Origin: Streptomyces noursei ATCC 11455
GTDB taxonomy: Bacteria > Actinomycetota > Actinomycetes > Streptomycetales > Streptomycetaceae
Assembly: GCF_001704275.1 (NCBI RefSeq)
Contig: NZ_CP011533.1
Location: forward strand, 7,874,001-7,938,000
Direction of reading: 5' to 3'
DNA: 64,000 nucleotides
A model generated the notes under the pieces. That model saw nothing but the letters and a program-made list of their open reading frames with translations. It searched no databases and had not been told where the DNA came from. Shown one piece after another: positions 6,901-17,781 of this stretch. Position numbers and translations under genes: made by a program. The stretch's first letter is position 1; every line of letters begins with the position of its first letter.

Positions 6901-8535
6901 TCAGGCGCGGCGGAGCAGCCCGCCCAGCACCTCCCGCAGGGCCCCCTCCGGGTCGGCCACCCGCCCGTCCGCGCGCCACGCCACGAAACCGTCCGGCCGC
7001 ACCAGCACCGCGCCCTCCGGCGCCGTCCCGTGCACCTCGGCCCAGTCGACGCCCTCCTCCGGGACCAGGTCGGCGTCGGCGTCGGTGCCGATGCGGTAGT
7101 GGTCCAGACAGGCCGACCAGTGTGCCGCGGCGGCCTCCGCCGCGGCGCGCCAGATCTTGCCGTCCTCGGTGCCGGTCAGCAGGACGAACGACCGCTCGTA
7201 GAGGTCCAGCGTGGAGCGCCGCGCGCCGTCCCCGTGCAGCCACAGGTGCGGGGCCCGGGTGCCCGGCTCGCCGGTGAGCCGCAGCTGCTCCGGGACGACC
7301 GGCAGTTCGGGGTCGGCGCCGATCACCGCGCCCGACGGGTAGCAGTAGCCGAGGGCGACGGTCAGCACCCCGCGCTGCCGGCCGCCGCCACCGGGCGCCG
7401 GGTCGTAGCCGGGGTGGCTGTGCTCGGCGGACCGGGCCGAGGCGCGGGCGCTGGTCACCTCGGCCACCGGCCGGCGCTCCTCCTCGTAGGTGTCCAGCAG
7501 CGCGGGGGCCGCGGCGCCGTCGAGCACCGCGGCCAGTTTCCAGGCGAGATTGTGCGCGTCCTGGATGCCGGTGTTGGAGCCGAACGCCCCCGTGGGGGAC
7601 ATCTCGTGGGCGGCGTCGCCGGCGAGGAAGATCCGGCCGGCGGAGTACCGCTCGGCGACCCGCTCCGCGGCGTGCCAGGGCGCCTTGCCGGTGATCTCGA
7701 CCGCCATGTCGGGCACGCCGGTCGCCCGGCGGATGTGCGCGACGCACCGCTCGTCGGTGAAGTCCTCCAGCGTCTCGCCGCGCTCGGGGTGCCAGGGCGC
7801 GTGGAAGACCCACTCCTCGCGGTTGTCGACCGGCAGCAGGGCCCCGTCGGCCTCGGGGTCGGTCAGGTAGCAGGCGATGAAGCGGCGGTCACCGACCACG
7901 TCCGCCAGCTCCCGGGCCCGGAAGGTGATGCTGACGTTGTGGAAGAGGTCGCCGGGGCCCCTCTGGCCGATGCCCAGCCGCTCCCGCACCGGGCTGCGCG
8001 GGCCGTCCGCGGCGATGAGGTAGTCGGCGCGCAGGGTGGTGTGCTCGCCGGTGTTCCGGTCCTCGACGACCGCGGTCACCCCGTCGGCGTCCTGCTCGAA
8101 GGTCGTCAGCTCGGTGCTGAACCGCAGGTCGCCGCCGAGTTCGCGGGCGCATCGCAGCAGCACCGGCTCCAGGTCGTTCTGGCTGCACAGACACCACGCG
8201 GCCGGGCTGAACCTGGCCAGGCCGCCGCCCGGGTCGATCTCCCGGAACAGCCACTCCTGGTCGTCCCCCGTCAGCGAACGGGCCTGGAGGATGCCGTGGT
8301 TGTCGGCGAGGACCGAGGCGGCCTCGCGGATCGGGTCCTCGGCGCCGGCGACCCGGTACAGCTCCATGGTGCGGACGTTGTTCCCCCGTCCGCGGGGGTG
8401 CCGTGAGGTGTCCGCGTGCTTCTCGACCAGGACGTGGGGGACGCCCAGGCGTCCCAGGAAGAGCGAGGCGGACAGGCCCACCAGGGACCCGCCCACGATG
8501 AGTACCGGCACCCGGTCCTCGACCCTTGGGTTCAT
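6901..8535 (-). CDS. whiE-ORFVIII: FAD-dependent aromatic polyketide hydroxylase (whiE ORFVIII type)
   Basis: 544 residues from ATG 8535 (MNPRVEDRV). It is a class A flavoprotein monooxygenase of the PHBH fold. It has the dinucleotide motif VLIVGGSLVGLSASLF at the N-terminus, the DG motif LIAADGPRSPVRERLG, the GD motif IFLAGDAAHEMSPTGAFGSN (flavin ribityl binding), and a thioredoxin-like C-terminal domain as in aklavinone/tetracycline-type hydroxylases. It uses NAD(P)H and O2 to hydroxylate the aromatic polyketide. It is divergent from the KS/CLF/ACP operon across a 292-bp promoter region (8536-8827), the same arrangement as ORFVIII in the S. coelicolor whiE locus. Confidence 0.93.
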   Translation of the reverse strand: MNPRVEDRVPVLIVGGSLVGLSASLFLGRLGVPHVLVEKHADTSRHPRGRGNNVRTMELYRVAGAEDPIREAASVLADNHGILQARSLTGDDQEWLFREIDPGGGLARFSPAAWCLCSQNDLEPVLLRCARELGGDLRFSTELTTFEQDADGVTAVVEDRNTGEHTTLRADYLIAADGPRSPVRERLGIGQRGPGDLFHNVSITFRARELADVVGDRRFIACYLTDPEADGALLPVDNREEWVFHAPWHPERGETLEDFTDERCVAHIRRATGVPDMAVEITGKAPWHAAERVAERYSAGRIFLAGDAAHEMSPTGAFGSNTGIQDAHNLAWKLAAVLDGAAAPALLDTYEEERRPVAEVTSARASARSAEHSHPGYDPAPGGGGRQRGVLTVALGYCYPSGAVIGADPELPVVPEQLRLTGEPGTRAPHLWLHGDGARRSTLDLYERSFVLLTGTEDGKIWRAAAEAAAAHWSACLDHYRIGTDADADLVPEEGVDWAEVHGTAPEGAVLVRPDGFVAWRADGRVADPEGALREVLGGLLRRA

Positions 8536-8827
8536 GTACGTGGCTCCAGCTCCAGCGGCGCGTACGGGAGATGGAGCAACGCATGCCCGGCCGGTGGTCC
8601 CTTCCATCACGGTTCACCTGCATGGCTCACAGATCTCGCGCCGACCGTGGGTCTTGGCCACGATCGAATCCGGACCGCCGCCCGCGAAACGCCGGGGGCC
8701 GGACGTCCGCCCATCCGGCTCAGCCGCCCGGGTCGCACCGGGGGCCGGGAGGCACCCGAATCCCGGATCGTGCCGGAACCGACGACGCACCACAGGGGCC
8801 AGACGCCCCGGAGGAGATGCGTAGAAG

Positions 8828-9949
8828 ATGACAACGCTGTCGGAACGAATATCGCAGTCCGCCTTCGACGGCTCCAGACTCCGGGTCGTACTCCTGCTGG
8901 ATCTGGAGGACGGCGCCCAGCAGCAGTTCCTGGAAGCCTACGAGCAGCTGCGGAACCAGGTGGCCTCCGTTCCCGGGCACATCACCGACCAGCTGTGCCA
9001 GTCCATCGAGAACCCTTCCCAGTGGCTGATCACCAGCGAATGGGAGAGTGCCCCGCCGTTCCTCGCCTGGGTCAACAGCGAGGAGCACGTCAAGATGGTG
9101 CAGCCGCTGCACAGCTGCGTGCGCAACACCCGCTCCCTCCGCTTCAGCGTCCTGCGCGAGACCTCCAACGTCGCCGCCCGCACCCCCGAGCCCCTCAAGG
9201 GCCGGTTCCAGGCCACCCCCCGCGTCGGGGACGGAGTGGTCCGGCACGCCCTCACCTTCACCGTGAAGCCGGGCAGTGAGCCCATGGTGGCCGACATCCT
9301 GTCCGGCTACACCTCCCCGGCCGCCCGGGTCGACGCCACCACCCGGCTGCGCCGCACCTCCCTGTTCATGTACGGCAACCGCGTCGTACGCGCCATCGAG
9401 GTGCAGGGCGACCTGGTCGCCGCGCTGCGCCACGTCTCCCAGCAGCCCGAGGTGCGGGCCGTCGAGGAGGCCATCAACCCCTATCTGGAGCAGGACCGGG
9501 ACCTCAACGACCCCAACTCCGCCCGGGTGTTCTTCACCCGCGCCGCGCTGCCCGCGGTGCACCACGTGGCGGCCGGTCAGGACCCCGGAAGCTCCGAGAC
9601 CACCCGGCACGCGCTGTACTACCCGGCCAAGCCCGGCCGCGGCCTGACGCTGGCCAAGATGCTGGCGCACCAGGACGAGGAGGCCGCCGACGATCCGGCG
9701 TGCCCCGTCCACAGCAGCACGATCTTCCAGCGCGACGACATCGTCGTCCGCCTCATCGACCTGCGGGCCCCCCTCGACCGTGACCCACTGGTGTCCCTCG
9801 GCGTCCGGGGCGACCGCAAGCTCGCCGTGCTGCGTCGACTGCTCGACGGAGACGTGGCCGGCGGTCTGACCACCGAACGCGAGCTCGCGCACTTCCTGGC
9901 CCGCGCCGACATGGACCTCATCACCGACCGTCGGGCGCCGGACGCCTGA
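8828..9949 (+). CDS. whiE-ORFI: SchA/CurD-like protein of spore-pigment cluster (whiE ORFI type)
   Basis: 373 residues, ATG 8828 with GGAGGAG 11 nt upstream. Two halves are visible. Residues about 20-115 resemble an antibiotic-biosynthesis-monooxygenase/ferredoxin-like fold ([20 protein letters not shown], later [16 protein letters not shown]). The rest is a SchA/CurD domain with repeated ferredoxin-like pieces ([25 protein letters not shown]). SchA/CurD proteins occur almost only in spore-pigment clusters; their reaction is not established. It is the first gene of the rightward operon, consistent with whiE ORFI. Confidence 0.88.
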   Translation: MTTLSERISQSAFDGSRLRVVLLLDLEDGAQQQFLEAYEQLRNQVASVPGHITDQLCQSIENPSQWLITSEWESAPPFLAWVNSEEHVKMVQPLHSCVRNTRSLRFSVLRETSNVAARTPEPLKGRFQATPRVGDGVVRHALTFTVKPGSEPMVADILSGYTSPAARVDATTRLRRTSLFMYGNRVVRAIEVQGDLVAALRHVSQQPEVRAVEEAINPYLEQDRDLNDPNSARVFFTRAALPAVHHVAAGQDPGSSETTRHALYYPAKPGRGLTLAKMLAHQDEEAADDPACPVHSSTIFQRDDIVVRLIDLRAPLDRDPLVSLGVRGDRKLAVLRRLLDGDVAGGLTTERELAHFLARADMDLITDRRAPDA

Positions 9950-10104
9950 CCGCGCCGACCGTCCCCCGGCGCCAGCACCGGCCCCCCGAGCGGCCGTCGC
10001 CGTGCCGTCCGCCGCACCGCAGGCCGTACCGGGCCCCACCAGGCCGCACCGGCCGCACCACCCCCTGCCCATGTACCGGCATCACGCCCCTGGAGGAATC
10101 AGCC

Positions 10105-10566
10105 ATGACCACGTACCGCCCACGCATCGTGGACCTCAGCGAGACCCAGCCCAACCGCCGGCGCGGAGGTGATCTGCGCGCCATGCTGACACCCAGCGCG
10201 GTGGGCGCCACGAGCGGCTTCATGGGCATGGCCCTCGTCCGGCCGGGCGAGCGCATCGGAGAGCACTACCACCCGTACTCCGAGGAGTTCGTGTACGTCG
10301 TCGAGGGCGCCCTGGAAGTCGACCTCGACGGGGAGACCTTCTCGCTGCGCCCGGACCAGGGGCTGATGATCCCGCCGTACATGCGGCACCGCTTCCGCAA
10401 CGTCGGGAACACCCAGGCCCGGATGGTCTTCCACCTCGGCCCGCTGGCCCCGCGCCCGGAACTGGGCCATGTCGACACCGAGGGCGCCGAGGCCGGTGCG
10501 GGCGCGGCCGCCACCGGGGAGCGCACATCGGCCGCCCCACCCGAACGTACGGAGCCGGTGTCATGA
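10105..10566 (+). CDS. whiE-ORFII: Cupin-domain protein (whiE ORFII type)
   Basis: 153 residues with GGAGGA upstream. A single conserved cupin barrel carries the metal motif [21 protein letters not shown] (two His, one Glu) and the second-motif His in [12 protein letters not shown]. The last ~35 residues are low-complexity Ala/Glu. Small cupins in aromatic polyketide clusters usually act as cyclases or accessory oxygenases; which applies here is not known. Its stop overlaps the KS-alpha start (ATGA at 10563-10566), so the two are translationally coupled. Confidence 0.92.
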   Translation: MTTYRPRIVDLSETQPNRRRGGDLRAMLTPSAVGATSGFMGMALVRPGERIGEHYHPYSEEFVYVVEGALEVDLDGETFSLRPDQGLMIPPYMRHRFRNVGNTQARMVFHLGPLAPRPELGHVDTEGAEAGAGAAATGERTSAAPPERTEPVS

Positions 10567-11831
10567 CCCGCCGCGTGGCGGTCACCGGCGTCGGCATCGT
10601 CGCCCCCGGCGGCGTGGGGATCCCGGCTTTCTGGGACCTGCTGTCCGCCGGACGGACGGCCACTCGTGGCATCACCCTCTTCGACCCGACCGGCTTCCGG
10701 TCCCGGATCGCCGCCGAGTGCGACTTCGATCCGGCCGCGCACGGTCTGGACGAGGAGCAGGTGGCGAGGTCGGACCGGTACATCCAGTTCGCGCTGGTAG
10801 CCGCCGCGGAGGCGCTGCGGGAGGCCGGTGTGGACCTGGCACGGGAGGACCCGTGGCGGGTCGGGGTGTCCCTGGGCACCGCGGTCGGCGGTACCACGCG
10901 CCTGGAGCACGACTACGTGGCGGTCAGCGAGTCCGGCCGCCGCTGGGACGTGGACCACCGACCCGCCGGGCCGCATCTGCACCGGGCGTTCTCGCCCAGT
11001 TCGCTGGCGTCCGCGGTGGCGGAGCAGATCGGCGCGCACGGCCCGGTGCAGACCGTCTCGACGGGGTGCACCTCCGGCCTCGACGCCATCGGTTACGCCT
11101 TCCAGGCCATCGAGGAGGGCCGGGCCGACGTCTACGTCGCGGGAGCCTCGGACTCGCCGATCTCCCCGATCACGGTGGCCTGCTTCGACGCCATCAAGGC
11201 GACCTCCGCCAACAACGACGACCCCGCCCACGCCTCCCGGCCCTTCGACGCCCAGCGCGACGGGTTCGTCATGGGCGAGGGCGGCGCCGTCCTGGTCCTG
11301 GAGGAGTTGGAGCACGCCCGGTCCCGCGGTGCCACCATCCACTGCGAGATCCGCGGATACGCCACCTTCGGCAACGCCTACCACATGACCGGCCTGACCC
11401 AGGAAGGTCTGGAGATGGCCGAGGCGATCAACCGCTCGCTGGCCCACGCGCAGCTCGACCCCACCCAGGTCGACTACGTCAACGCACACGGCTCGGGCAC
11501 CCAGCAGAACGACCGTCACGAGACCGCGGCGGTCAAGAAGTCGCTGGGCGACCACGCCTACAAGGTGCCGATGAGCTCGATCAAGTCGATGGTGGGCCAC
11601 TCGCTGGGCGCGATCGGCGCGATTGAGATCGTGGCCTGCGTGCTGGCCCTGACCCATCAGGTGGTCCCGCCGACCGCCAACTACGAGAACCCCGATCCGG
11701 AGTGCGACCTCGACTACGTGCCGAAGACCGCACGGGAAGTACCGCTGCGGTCGGTGCTGTCCGTGGGCAGCGGATTCGGCGGATTCCAGTCGGCCGTGGT
11801 CCTGACCCGCCCGGGTGGGAGGACGAGATGA
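10563..11831 (+). CDS. whiE-ORFIII: Type II PKS ketosynthase alpha (whiE ORFIII type)
   Basis: 422 residues. KS-alpha condenses malonyl units on the ACP together with KS-beta to build the poly-beta-keto chain of the grey spore pigment. The thiolase-fold catalytic set is complete: Cys169 in [11 protein letters not shown], His309 in [12 protein letters not shown] and His346 in [12 protein letters not shown]. It is coupled at both ends: ATGA overlap with the cupin gene upstream and with KS-beta downstream (11828-11831). Assignment to a spore-pigment rather than an antibiotic PKS rests on the SchA/CurD, cupin and divergent hydroxylase context. Confidence 0.97.
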   Translation: MTRRVAVTGVGIVAPGGVGIPAFWDLLSAGRTATRGITLFDPTGFRSRIAAECDFDPAAHGLDEEQVARSDRYIQFALVAAAEALREAGVDLAREDPWRVGVSLGTAVGGTTRLEHDYVAVSESGRRWDVDHRPAGPHLHRAFSPSSLASAVAEQIGAHGPVQTVSTGCTSGLDAIGYAFQAIEEGRADVYVAGASDSPISPITVACFDAIKATSANNDDPAHASRPFDAQRDGFVMGEGGAVLVLEELEHARSRGATIHCEIRGYATFGNAYHMTGLTQEGLEMAEAINRSLAHAQLDPTQVDYVNAHGSGTQQNDRHETAAVKKSLGDHAYKVPMSSIKSMVGHSLGAIGAIEIVACVLALTHQVVPPTANYENPDPECDLDYVPKTAREVPLRSVLSVGSGFGGFQSAVVLTRPGGRTR

Positions 11832-13078
11832 ACTCCCCGTACACACGCTGTCCCGTCGTCACCGGCATCGGTGTGATCGCCCCCAACGGGCCCAACACCG
11901 AAGCCTTCTGGAAGGCCACCAAGGAGGGCATCAGCGTCGTCGACAGGGTGACCCGCGAGGGGTGCGAGCACCTGCCACTCAAGGTCGCCGGCGAGGTCCG
12001 CGACTTCGATCCGACCGAGCTGATCGAGGAGCGCTTCCTCGTCCAGACCGACCGGTTCACGCACTTCGCGATGGCCGCGGCCAACCTCGCGCTGGACGAC
12101 GCCCTGTTGGGCCGGGCCGACTACAACCGCTCGCCGTTCGCGGTGGGGGTGGTGACCGCGGCCGGCTCCGGCGGCGGCGAGTTCGGCCAGCGGGAGCTGC
12201 AACACCTGTGGGGCCAGGGCTCGCGCCACGTCGGCCCCTACCAGTCCATCGCCTGGTTCTACGCGGCCAGCACCGGCCAGATCTCCATCCGCGGCGGCTT
12301 CAAGGGGCCGTGCGGTGTGGTGGCCAGTGACGAGGCCGGTGGGCTGGACGCGCTGGCGCACGCCGGCCGCACCATCCGGCGCGGCACCGACGCGGTGGTG
12401 GTGGGCGCCGCCGAGGCCCCGCTCGCCCCGTACTCGGTGGTATGCCAGCTCGGCTACGAGGACCTCAGCCGGTGCGAGGAACCGGACCGCGCCTACCGGC
12501 CGTTCACCGACGCCGCGTGCGGGTTCGTGCCCGCCGAGGGCGGCGCGATGCTGGTCGTCGAGGAGCGTGATGCGGCGGTGGACCGGGGCTCCCGGCCCCG
12601 GGCCGTGGTCGCCGGTCATGCCGCCACCTTCACCGGGGCGGCCCTTTGGGAAGCGTCCCGGGAGGGCTTGGCGCGGGCGATCGGCAGCGCGCTGGCGGAC
12701 GCCGGGTGCGCCCCCGAGGAGGTCGACGTGGTGTTCGCGGACGCCCTCGGGGTGCTCGCGGCGGACCGGGCCGAGGCGTTGGCGCTCGCCGACGCCCTGG
12801 GCCCGCACGCCACCCGGGTCCCGGTGACCGCGCCCAAGACCGGCATCGGTCGGGCGTACTGCGGCGCCCCGGTCCTGGACATTGCGGCCGCGGTGCTCTC
12901 GATGGAGGGCTCCGTCGTGCCGCCGACCCCCAACGTCGTCGACGTCAACGTCGACCTCGATGTGGTGACCGGGAAGTCCCGTTCCGCCGATTTGCAGACG
13001 GCGCTGGTGCTGAGCCGGGGCCTGATGGGCTCCAACTCGGCGCTGGTGCTGCGGCGGTGCGAAAAGTCCCCCTCCTGA
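11828..13078 (+). CDS. whiE-ORFIV: Type II PKS ketosynthase beta / chain-length factor (whiE ORFIV type)
   Basis: 416 residues. It is homologous to KS-alpha but lacks the nucleophile. Aligned with Cys169 of the alpha subunit is Glu169 ([13 protein letters not shown]), whereas most antibiotic chain-length factors carry Gln. The subunit heterodimerises with KS-alpha, supplies starter-unit decarboxylation and sets chain length. The KS-alpha His motifs are also absent. Translation is coupled to KS-alpha by an ATGA overlap, ensuring 1:1 synthesis. The ACP gene starts 12 nt after its stop. Confidence 0.96.
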   Translation: MNSPYTRCPVVTGIGVIAPNGPNTEAFWKATKEGISVVDRVTREGCEHLPLKVAGEVRDFDPTELIEERFLVQTDRFTHFAMAAANLALDDALLGRADYNRSPFAVGVVTAAGSGGGEFGQRELQHLWGQGSRHVGPYQSIAWFYAASTGQISIRGGFKGPCGVVASDEAGGLDALAHAGRTIRRGTDAVVVGAAEAPLAPYSVVCQLGYEDLSRCEEPDRAYRPFTDAACGFVPAEGGAMLVVEERDAAVDRGSRPRAVVAGHAATFTGAALWEASREGLARAIGSALADAGCAPEEVDVVFADALGVLAADRAEALALADALGPHATRVPVTAPKTGIGRAYCGAPVLDIAAAVLSMEGSVVPPTPNVVDVNVDLDVVTGKSRSADLQTALVLSRGLMGSNSALVLRRCEKSPS

Positions 13079-13090
13079 GAGGAGATTCCC

Positions 13091-13824
<734 letters not shown>

Positions 13825-13887
13825 CACCGACCGCCCGTCAGTCCGCCCCCGGACCGCCGCCCGGCGGCAAGGAAGGGAACCTCCCCG

Positions 13888-14220
13888 ATGCACCACGCTC
13901 TGATCGTCGCCCGGATGAAGCCCGGCTCGGCTCCCGACATCGCCGAGGTCTTCGCGTCCTCGGACCGCACGGAGCTGCCCCACTTGGTGGGCGTCAACCG
14001 GCGGACGCTGTTCCAGTTCGGTGAGGTGTACCTGCACCTCATCGAGTCCGACGTCCCGCCCGGCCCGGAGATCGCCAAGGCGCACCAGCACCCGGAGTTC
14101 CAGGCCATCAGCAAGAGACTGTCCGCGTACGTCAGCGCGTACGACCCGGAGACCTGGCGCAGTCCCAAGGACGCCATGGCCCAGGAGTTCTACCGCTGGG
14201 AACGGGACCGCGCCGGCTGA
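13888..14220 (+). CDS. whiE-ORFVII: TcmI-type polyketide cyclase (whiE ORFVII type)
   Basis: 110 residues, a ferredoxin-like alpha/beta fold typical of TcmI family cyclases (HHALIVARMKPGSAPDIAEVF at the start, then FQFGEVYLHLIESDVPPGPEI). These small dimeric enzymes catalyse a late ring closure. It is the last gene of the operon, 63 nt after ORFVI with AGGAAGGGA as RBS, and is followed by a strong hairpin (14243-14272). Confidence 0.94.
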   Translation: MHHALIVARMKPGSAPDIAEVFASSDRTELPHLVGVNRRTLFQFGEVYLHLIESDVPPGPEIAKAHQHPEFQAISKRLSAYVSAYDPETWRSPKDAMAQEFYRWERDRAG

Positions 14221-14242
14221 TCCGGACCGGCGCACGGTGACC

Positions 14243-14272
14243 GGCCTCCCCGTCATGTCCTGCGGGGAGGCC
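14243..14272. terminator. Bidirectional terminator hairpin, spore-pigment operon / O-methyltransferase
   Basis: Perfect 10-bp stem GGCCTCCCCG / CGGGGAGGCC with a 10-nt loop, 22 nt after the ORFVII stop and 35 nt from the stop of the convergent methyltransferase. There is no U-tract, as is normal for Streptomyces terminators. Confidence 0.75.
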
Positions 14273-14307
14273 GCCCAGGTCTCCGTCGTCGGCCCGTCCA
14301 CGTCGGC

Positions 14308-15339
14308 TCACTTCGCGGGCACGGTGCAGTCGAAGGCGTGCAGATACGGGTTGACCACCAGGATGTCGTGGACCAGCAGCCCGGCCTCGGCCATGTGCCG
14401 GACCAGGCTCTCCTTGGAGTGCTTGGCGCCGCCCACGTTCAGCAGGAGAAGCAGGTCCATGGCGGTGGTGAACTTCATCGACGGGCTGTCGTCCACGAGG
14501 TTCTCGATGACCACGACCCGGGCGCCGGGCCGGGCCACCTCGACGACGTTCCCCAGCGTTCTGCGGGTGCTGTCGTCGTCCCACTCCAGGATGTTCTTGA
14601 TGATGTAGAGGTCGGCCTCGACGGGGATCTCCTCGCGGCAGTCGCCGGGCACGATCCGCGCCCGCTCGGCCAGCGGACCGCCGTCCCGCAGCCGGGGGTC
14701 GGCGGCGGCCACCACCGACGGCAGGTCCAGCAGGGCGCCGCGCAGCGAGGGGTGCTTCTCCAACAGGCCGGCCAGGACGTGGCCCTGGCCGCCGCCGACG
14801 TCCGCCACCGACGACACCCCGGTGAGGTCGAGGAGTTCGACGATGTCGCGGGCCGACTGCCTGCTGGAGGTGGTCATCGCGCGGTCGAAGACCTGCGCGG
14901 AGTCGCGGGCGTCCTCGTGCAGGTACTCGAAGAAGCCCTTGCCGTAGAGGTCGTCGAAGACGTTCCGGCCGGAGCGCACCGCGTCGTCCAGCCGCGGCCA
15001 CGCCTCCCACGTCCACGGCTCGGTGCACCACAGGGAGATGTAGCGCAGGCTGTTCGGGGTGTCCTCGCGCAGCAGCCGCGACATCTCGGTGTGGACGAAC
15101 TTCCCGCCCTCGGTCTCCTCGAAGATCCCGTAGCAGGCCAGCGCCCGCAACAGCCGTTCCAGCGGCCCCGGTTCGGTGCCCACCGTGGCGGCCAGCTCCT
15201 CCACGGGCGTGGGCCGCTCGCCCAGTGCATCGGCCACGCCGAGCCGGGCGGCCGCCCGGACGGCTGCCGCGCATGCGGCGCCGAAGATGAGTTCCCGCAG
15301 CCGCATGGTGGGTTGGGGGGTGGAGCTCACGGTGGTCAT
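14308..15339 (-). CDS. SAM-dependent O-methyltransferase linked to spore-pigment cluster
   Basis: 343 residues, two-domain plant/TcmO-type O-methyltransferase. An N-terminal winged-helix dimerisation domain (LRELIFGAACAAAVRAAARL through about residue 100) is followed by a Rossmann domain with the SAM motif VADVGGGQGHVLAGLLEKHP and the acidic/His catalytic region (NILEWDDDSTRRTLGN). It probably methylates a phenolic hydroxyl of the pigment. It converges on the cyclase gene. A second member of the family lies at 29735-30814. Confidence 0.92.
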   Translation of the reverse strand: MTTVSSTPQPTMRLRELIFGAACAAAVRAAARLGVADALGERPTPVEELAATVGTEPGPLERLLRALACYGIFEETEGGKFVHTEMSRLLREDTPNSLRYISLWCTEPWTWEAWPRLDDAVRSGRNVFDDLYGKGFFEYLHEDARDSAQVFDRAMTTSSRQSARDIVELLDLTGVSSVADVGGGQGHVLAGLLEKHPSLRGALLDLPSVVAAADPRLRDGGPLAERARIVPGDCREEIPVEADLYIIKNILEWDDDSTRRTLGNVVEVARPGARVVVIENLVDDSPSMKFTTAMDLLLLLNVGGAKHSKESLVRHMAEAGLLVHDILVVNPYLHAFDCTVPAK

Positions 15340-15421
15340 TCCGCCTCAATTCTCCCGTTTGGCGTTCGCGTTGAGCGGGCCGCTGCGCGGCGGTCGCGGT
15401 GGTCGGCCACGGCCGGCACCG

Positions 15422-16522
15422 CTATCGACAGAGCCCGGCCGGCCTGGAGGTCCGGCAGGTGTTGCGGGTGAAGACGTTCTTGCGGCCGGCCTTGTCCGCG
15501 TTGATCAGGTCCGCCGGGGAGTTCCGCAGGACGACGTTGTCGCTGATCACGTTGCGGTCGCTGGAAGCCTTGACGAAGCTGGGGAAGAGCACCACGCCGC
15601 CCGACAGCGGCGAGCCGCCGGCGTTGTCGCGGACGAGGTTGTGCCGGACGAGGGTGTCCTCGGCGCCGGTCAGGACGATGCCGGAGCCCTGGAGGAACGA
15701 CAGTCGCTTGGTCGCCGGGCAGTGCTTGTTGTTCCGCGAGACCTCGTTGTCCCGTACCGTCAGGGCGCCGGCCTTGGGGTGGCCCTCGTCGCCGACCACG
15801 AACACCCCGGCGCAGTTCCCGGCCACGGTGTTGTGGGCGATCAGCAGGTTCCTCAGCCGCCGGGCCGTGATGCCGATGCGGTTGCCGGCGAGCCGGTTCT
15901 CGACGATCCGGGTGCCCCGGGTGTCGACCGCCCCGCCCTCCTCCGTGACCACGTTGGCCAGGAAGATCCCCGCGTCGCCGTTCTCCGACGCGATGTCGTC
16001 GCGCAGCAGGCTGCGCACCGACTTCTCCAGCGCGATGCCCCACTGGCCGTTGTGCCGCGCGGTGACGCCGCGCACCGTCAACCCCTCGGTGCCGGAGGCC
16101 CAGACGCCGTTCCGGCGGAAGCCCTCGACGGTCAGCCGCCGCAGATGGACGTCGGTGAGCGGGCCGCCGCGGCCGGCGAGGACGCAGATGCCGTCGCCGT
16201 TCTGCCCGCAGGCGTTCGCTGCCCGGGTGGCGGGCGGGGCGATCACCGTGCCGCCGTCGGTGCCGCGGAGCACCAGATGCGACTTGTCGATCAGCACGCT
16301 CTCGCGGTACACGCCGGGCAGCACGGCCACGGTGTCGCCCGGGTGGGCCGCGTCCACCGCCCGTTGGATCGATTCCCCGGGGTGGACGACGAGCACCCGG
16401 TCGTCGCGGTCCGGCGTGGCCTGGGACGGCGGGGCGATGCCGAGCGCGCCGGCCAGGACCGCCGCCGCGCAGCCCAGGTGGGTCATCCGCCGTGCCCCGC
16501 GGGGCATGTGTCGTAGAGCCAT
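15422..16522 (-). CDS. Secreted right-handed parallel beta-helix protein
   Basis: 366 residues with a signal peptide: Arg-rich start (RHMPRGARRM), hydrophobic core (LGCAAAVLAGALGIA) and cleavage near SQATP. The mature part opens with VVHPGESIQRAVDAAHPGDTVAVLPGVY, the usual start of pectate-lyase-like beta-helix proteins, followed by many short repeats ending in N-x-I/V-x-x-N (such as DNEVSRNNKH, HNLVRDNAGG). Cys pairs in the repeats may form disulfides. Such proteins bind or cleave polysaccharides, or are surface structural proteins; no catalytic residues can be assigned. Confidence 0.88.
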   Translation of the reverse strand: MALRHMPRGARRMTHLGCAAAVLAGALGIAPPSQATPDRDDRVLVVHPGESIQRAVDAAHPGDTVAVLPGVYRESVLIDKSHLVLRGTDGGTVIAPPATRAANACGQNGDGICVLAGRGGPLTDVHLRRLTVEGFRRNGVWASGTEGLTVRGVTARHNGQWGIALEKSVRSLLRDDIASENGDAGIFLANVVTEEGGAVDTRGTRIVENRLAGNRIGITARRLRNLLIAHNTVAGNCAGVFVVGDEGHPKAGALTVRDNEVSRNNKHCPATKRLSFLQGSGIVLTGAEDTLVRHNLVRDNAGGSPLSGGVVLFPSFVKASSDRNVISDNVVLRNSPADLINADKAGRKNVFTRNTCRTSRPAGLCR

Positions 16523-16879
16523 GAGGCGAAGCTATGGGCGATCATCCGCGCTCGCCACATGTGGTAGCCCGGCGGACACGGTGCGTGCGGGCGTCAGTTT
16601 TCCGGTCCGGGGGCGCCCGGGCGGGGGCCGGCGGAGCGGGGCGCGGCGGCCCGGCCGGCGTGCCCGCGGCCCGACCCCGGATCGGCCGTCGGGCCCGGTC
16701 CGGGATCGGACGGAGCGTCGGCCGGGCCGTCCGGCGGGGTCTGCGTCAGCAGGGCCGCGAGGCTGGCGGGCAGGAACCACGGACGGAGGCGGGGGGCGGT
16801 CACGGATGCTCAACGCCGTCACACGTCCAGACGACACCCGCCCGCGGCACGCCCGGTGGCTTCATCACTCCAACGGCGG
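16523..16879. other. Intergenic stretch with a doubtful short ORF
   Basis: 357 bases between the beta-helix gene and the TetR gene. A leftward 69-codon frame (16594-16803, GTG start) reads TAPRLRPWFLPASLAALL followed by a Pro/Gly/Asp-rich low-complexity tail. It lacks a convincing RBS and any recognisable domain, so I do not call it as a gene. No promoter motif stands out. Confidence 0.4.
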
Positions 16880-17704
16880 CTACCGGGGTGGCCGCGCGGC
16901 CTGCCGTGCGACGGCCGCCTCGATGCCGTCCAGGATCACCGTGAGTCCGGCGTCGAAGGTCGCCCGCGCCTCGCGTTCGAGGTAGGAGACCGGCGCGCCC
17001 TCCTCCGGCGGCGGCGAGGCGCCCTCGGTCTCCAGGCGGACCAGCAGCGGGAAGCGCTCCGCGAAGTCCGGGACCACCTCGGTCAGCGTGCCGGCGCGGG
17101 AGTGCCACCAGTCCTCGTCGGTGACGCCGGTGGCGGTGGCCGCCTCCCGGGACTCGGCGACGGTCCGCGCGGCGCCGCGGACGAAGTGGAACAGCACGCC
17201 GACGATCCGGCGCAGCGCGGCGGAGTCCAGTCCGGTGGTGTAGAGCACCCGCAACAGGGTCTCCATGGCGGTGTACTCGTGCGGGCCCAGCACCGGGCGT
17301 GCCTGCGAGACCTGGAGCACCCAGGGGTGGCGCAGGGAGAACTCCCAGGTGTCGGTGGCCCAGGACGTCACCGCGGCCTGCCAGCCGGCGGACGGGTCGT
17401 AGTCGGTGGGGAGTTCGGCCAGCGCCTGGTCGTACATCAGGTCCACCAGCTCGGTCTTGCCGGGGACGTAGGTGTACAGCGCCATCGCCGTGCGGCCCAG
17501 TCGCTCGCCGACGGTGCGCATCGACAGTGCCGCCATGCCCTCCGCGTCGGCCACCGCGATGCCCGCGGCCACGATCGCGTCCACGCTCAGCGCCGGTTTG
17601 GGGCCGCGGGTCGCGCGGGGGCGGTCCGCGGCGTCGGATTCCTCCGCCCGCCACAGCAGGGACAGTGAACGGCGGGCGTCGCCCTGGCCCGCGAATACCG
17701 TCAA
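16880..17704 (-). CDS. TetR-family transcriptional regulator
   Basis: 274 residues, started at TTG 17704 because AAGGAG lies 7 nt upstream. The DNA-binding domain is at residues about 35-85 (ALSVDAIVAAGIAVADAEG, then RTVGERLGRTAMALYTYVPGKTEL), with a TetR_C_1-type ligand domain following. It is divergent from the UvrA-like remnant and the siderophore-interacting protein gene. The inverted repeat CTTTA-tggcg-TAAAG (17749-17763) between them is a likely operator. Family members repress adjacent resistance or efflux genes until a hydrophobic ligand binds. Confidence 0.93.
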   Translation of the reverse strand: MTVFAGQGDARRSLSLLWRAEESDAADRPRATRGPKPALSVDAIVAAGIAVADAEGMAALSMRTVGERLGRTAMALYTYVPGKTELVDLMYDQALAELPTDYDPSAGWQAAVTSWATDTWEFSLRHPWVLQVSQARPVLGPHEYTAMETLLRVLYTTGLDSAALRRIVGVLFHFVRGAARTVAESREAATATGVTDEDWWHSRAGTLTEVVPDFAERFPLLVRLETEGASPPPEEGAPVSYLEREARATFDAGLTVILDGIEAAVARQAARPPR

Positions 17705-17748
17705 CTTGCTACTCCTTAGGGTGTAAAGCTACCGTCTCCGATCGAACT

Positions 17749-17763
17749 CTTTATGGCGTAAAG
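17749..17763. promoter_or_regulatory. Putative TetR operator
   Basis: Perfect inverted repeat CTTTA-N5-TAAAG in the 77-bp divergent region between the TetR gene and the rightward genes. It is 18 nt upstream of the ATG at 17782 and next to GATATC, which could serve as -10. A related half-site, TGTAAAG, lies at 17722-17728. The position would let bound repressor block both directions. Confidence 0.45.
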
Positions 17764-17781
17764 ATATCAAGGGGGAGGGTC

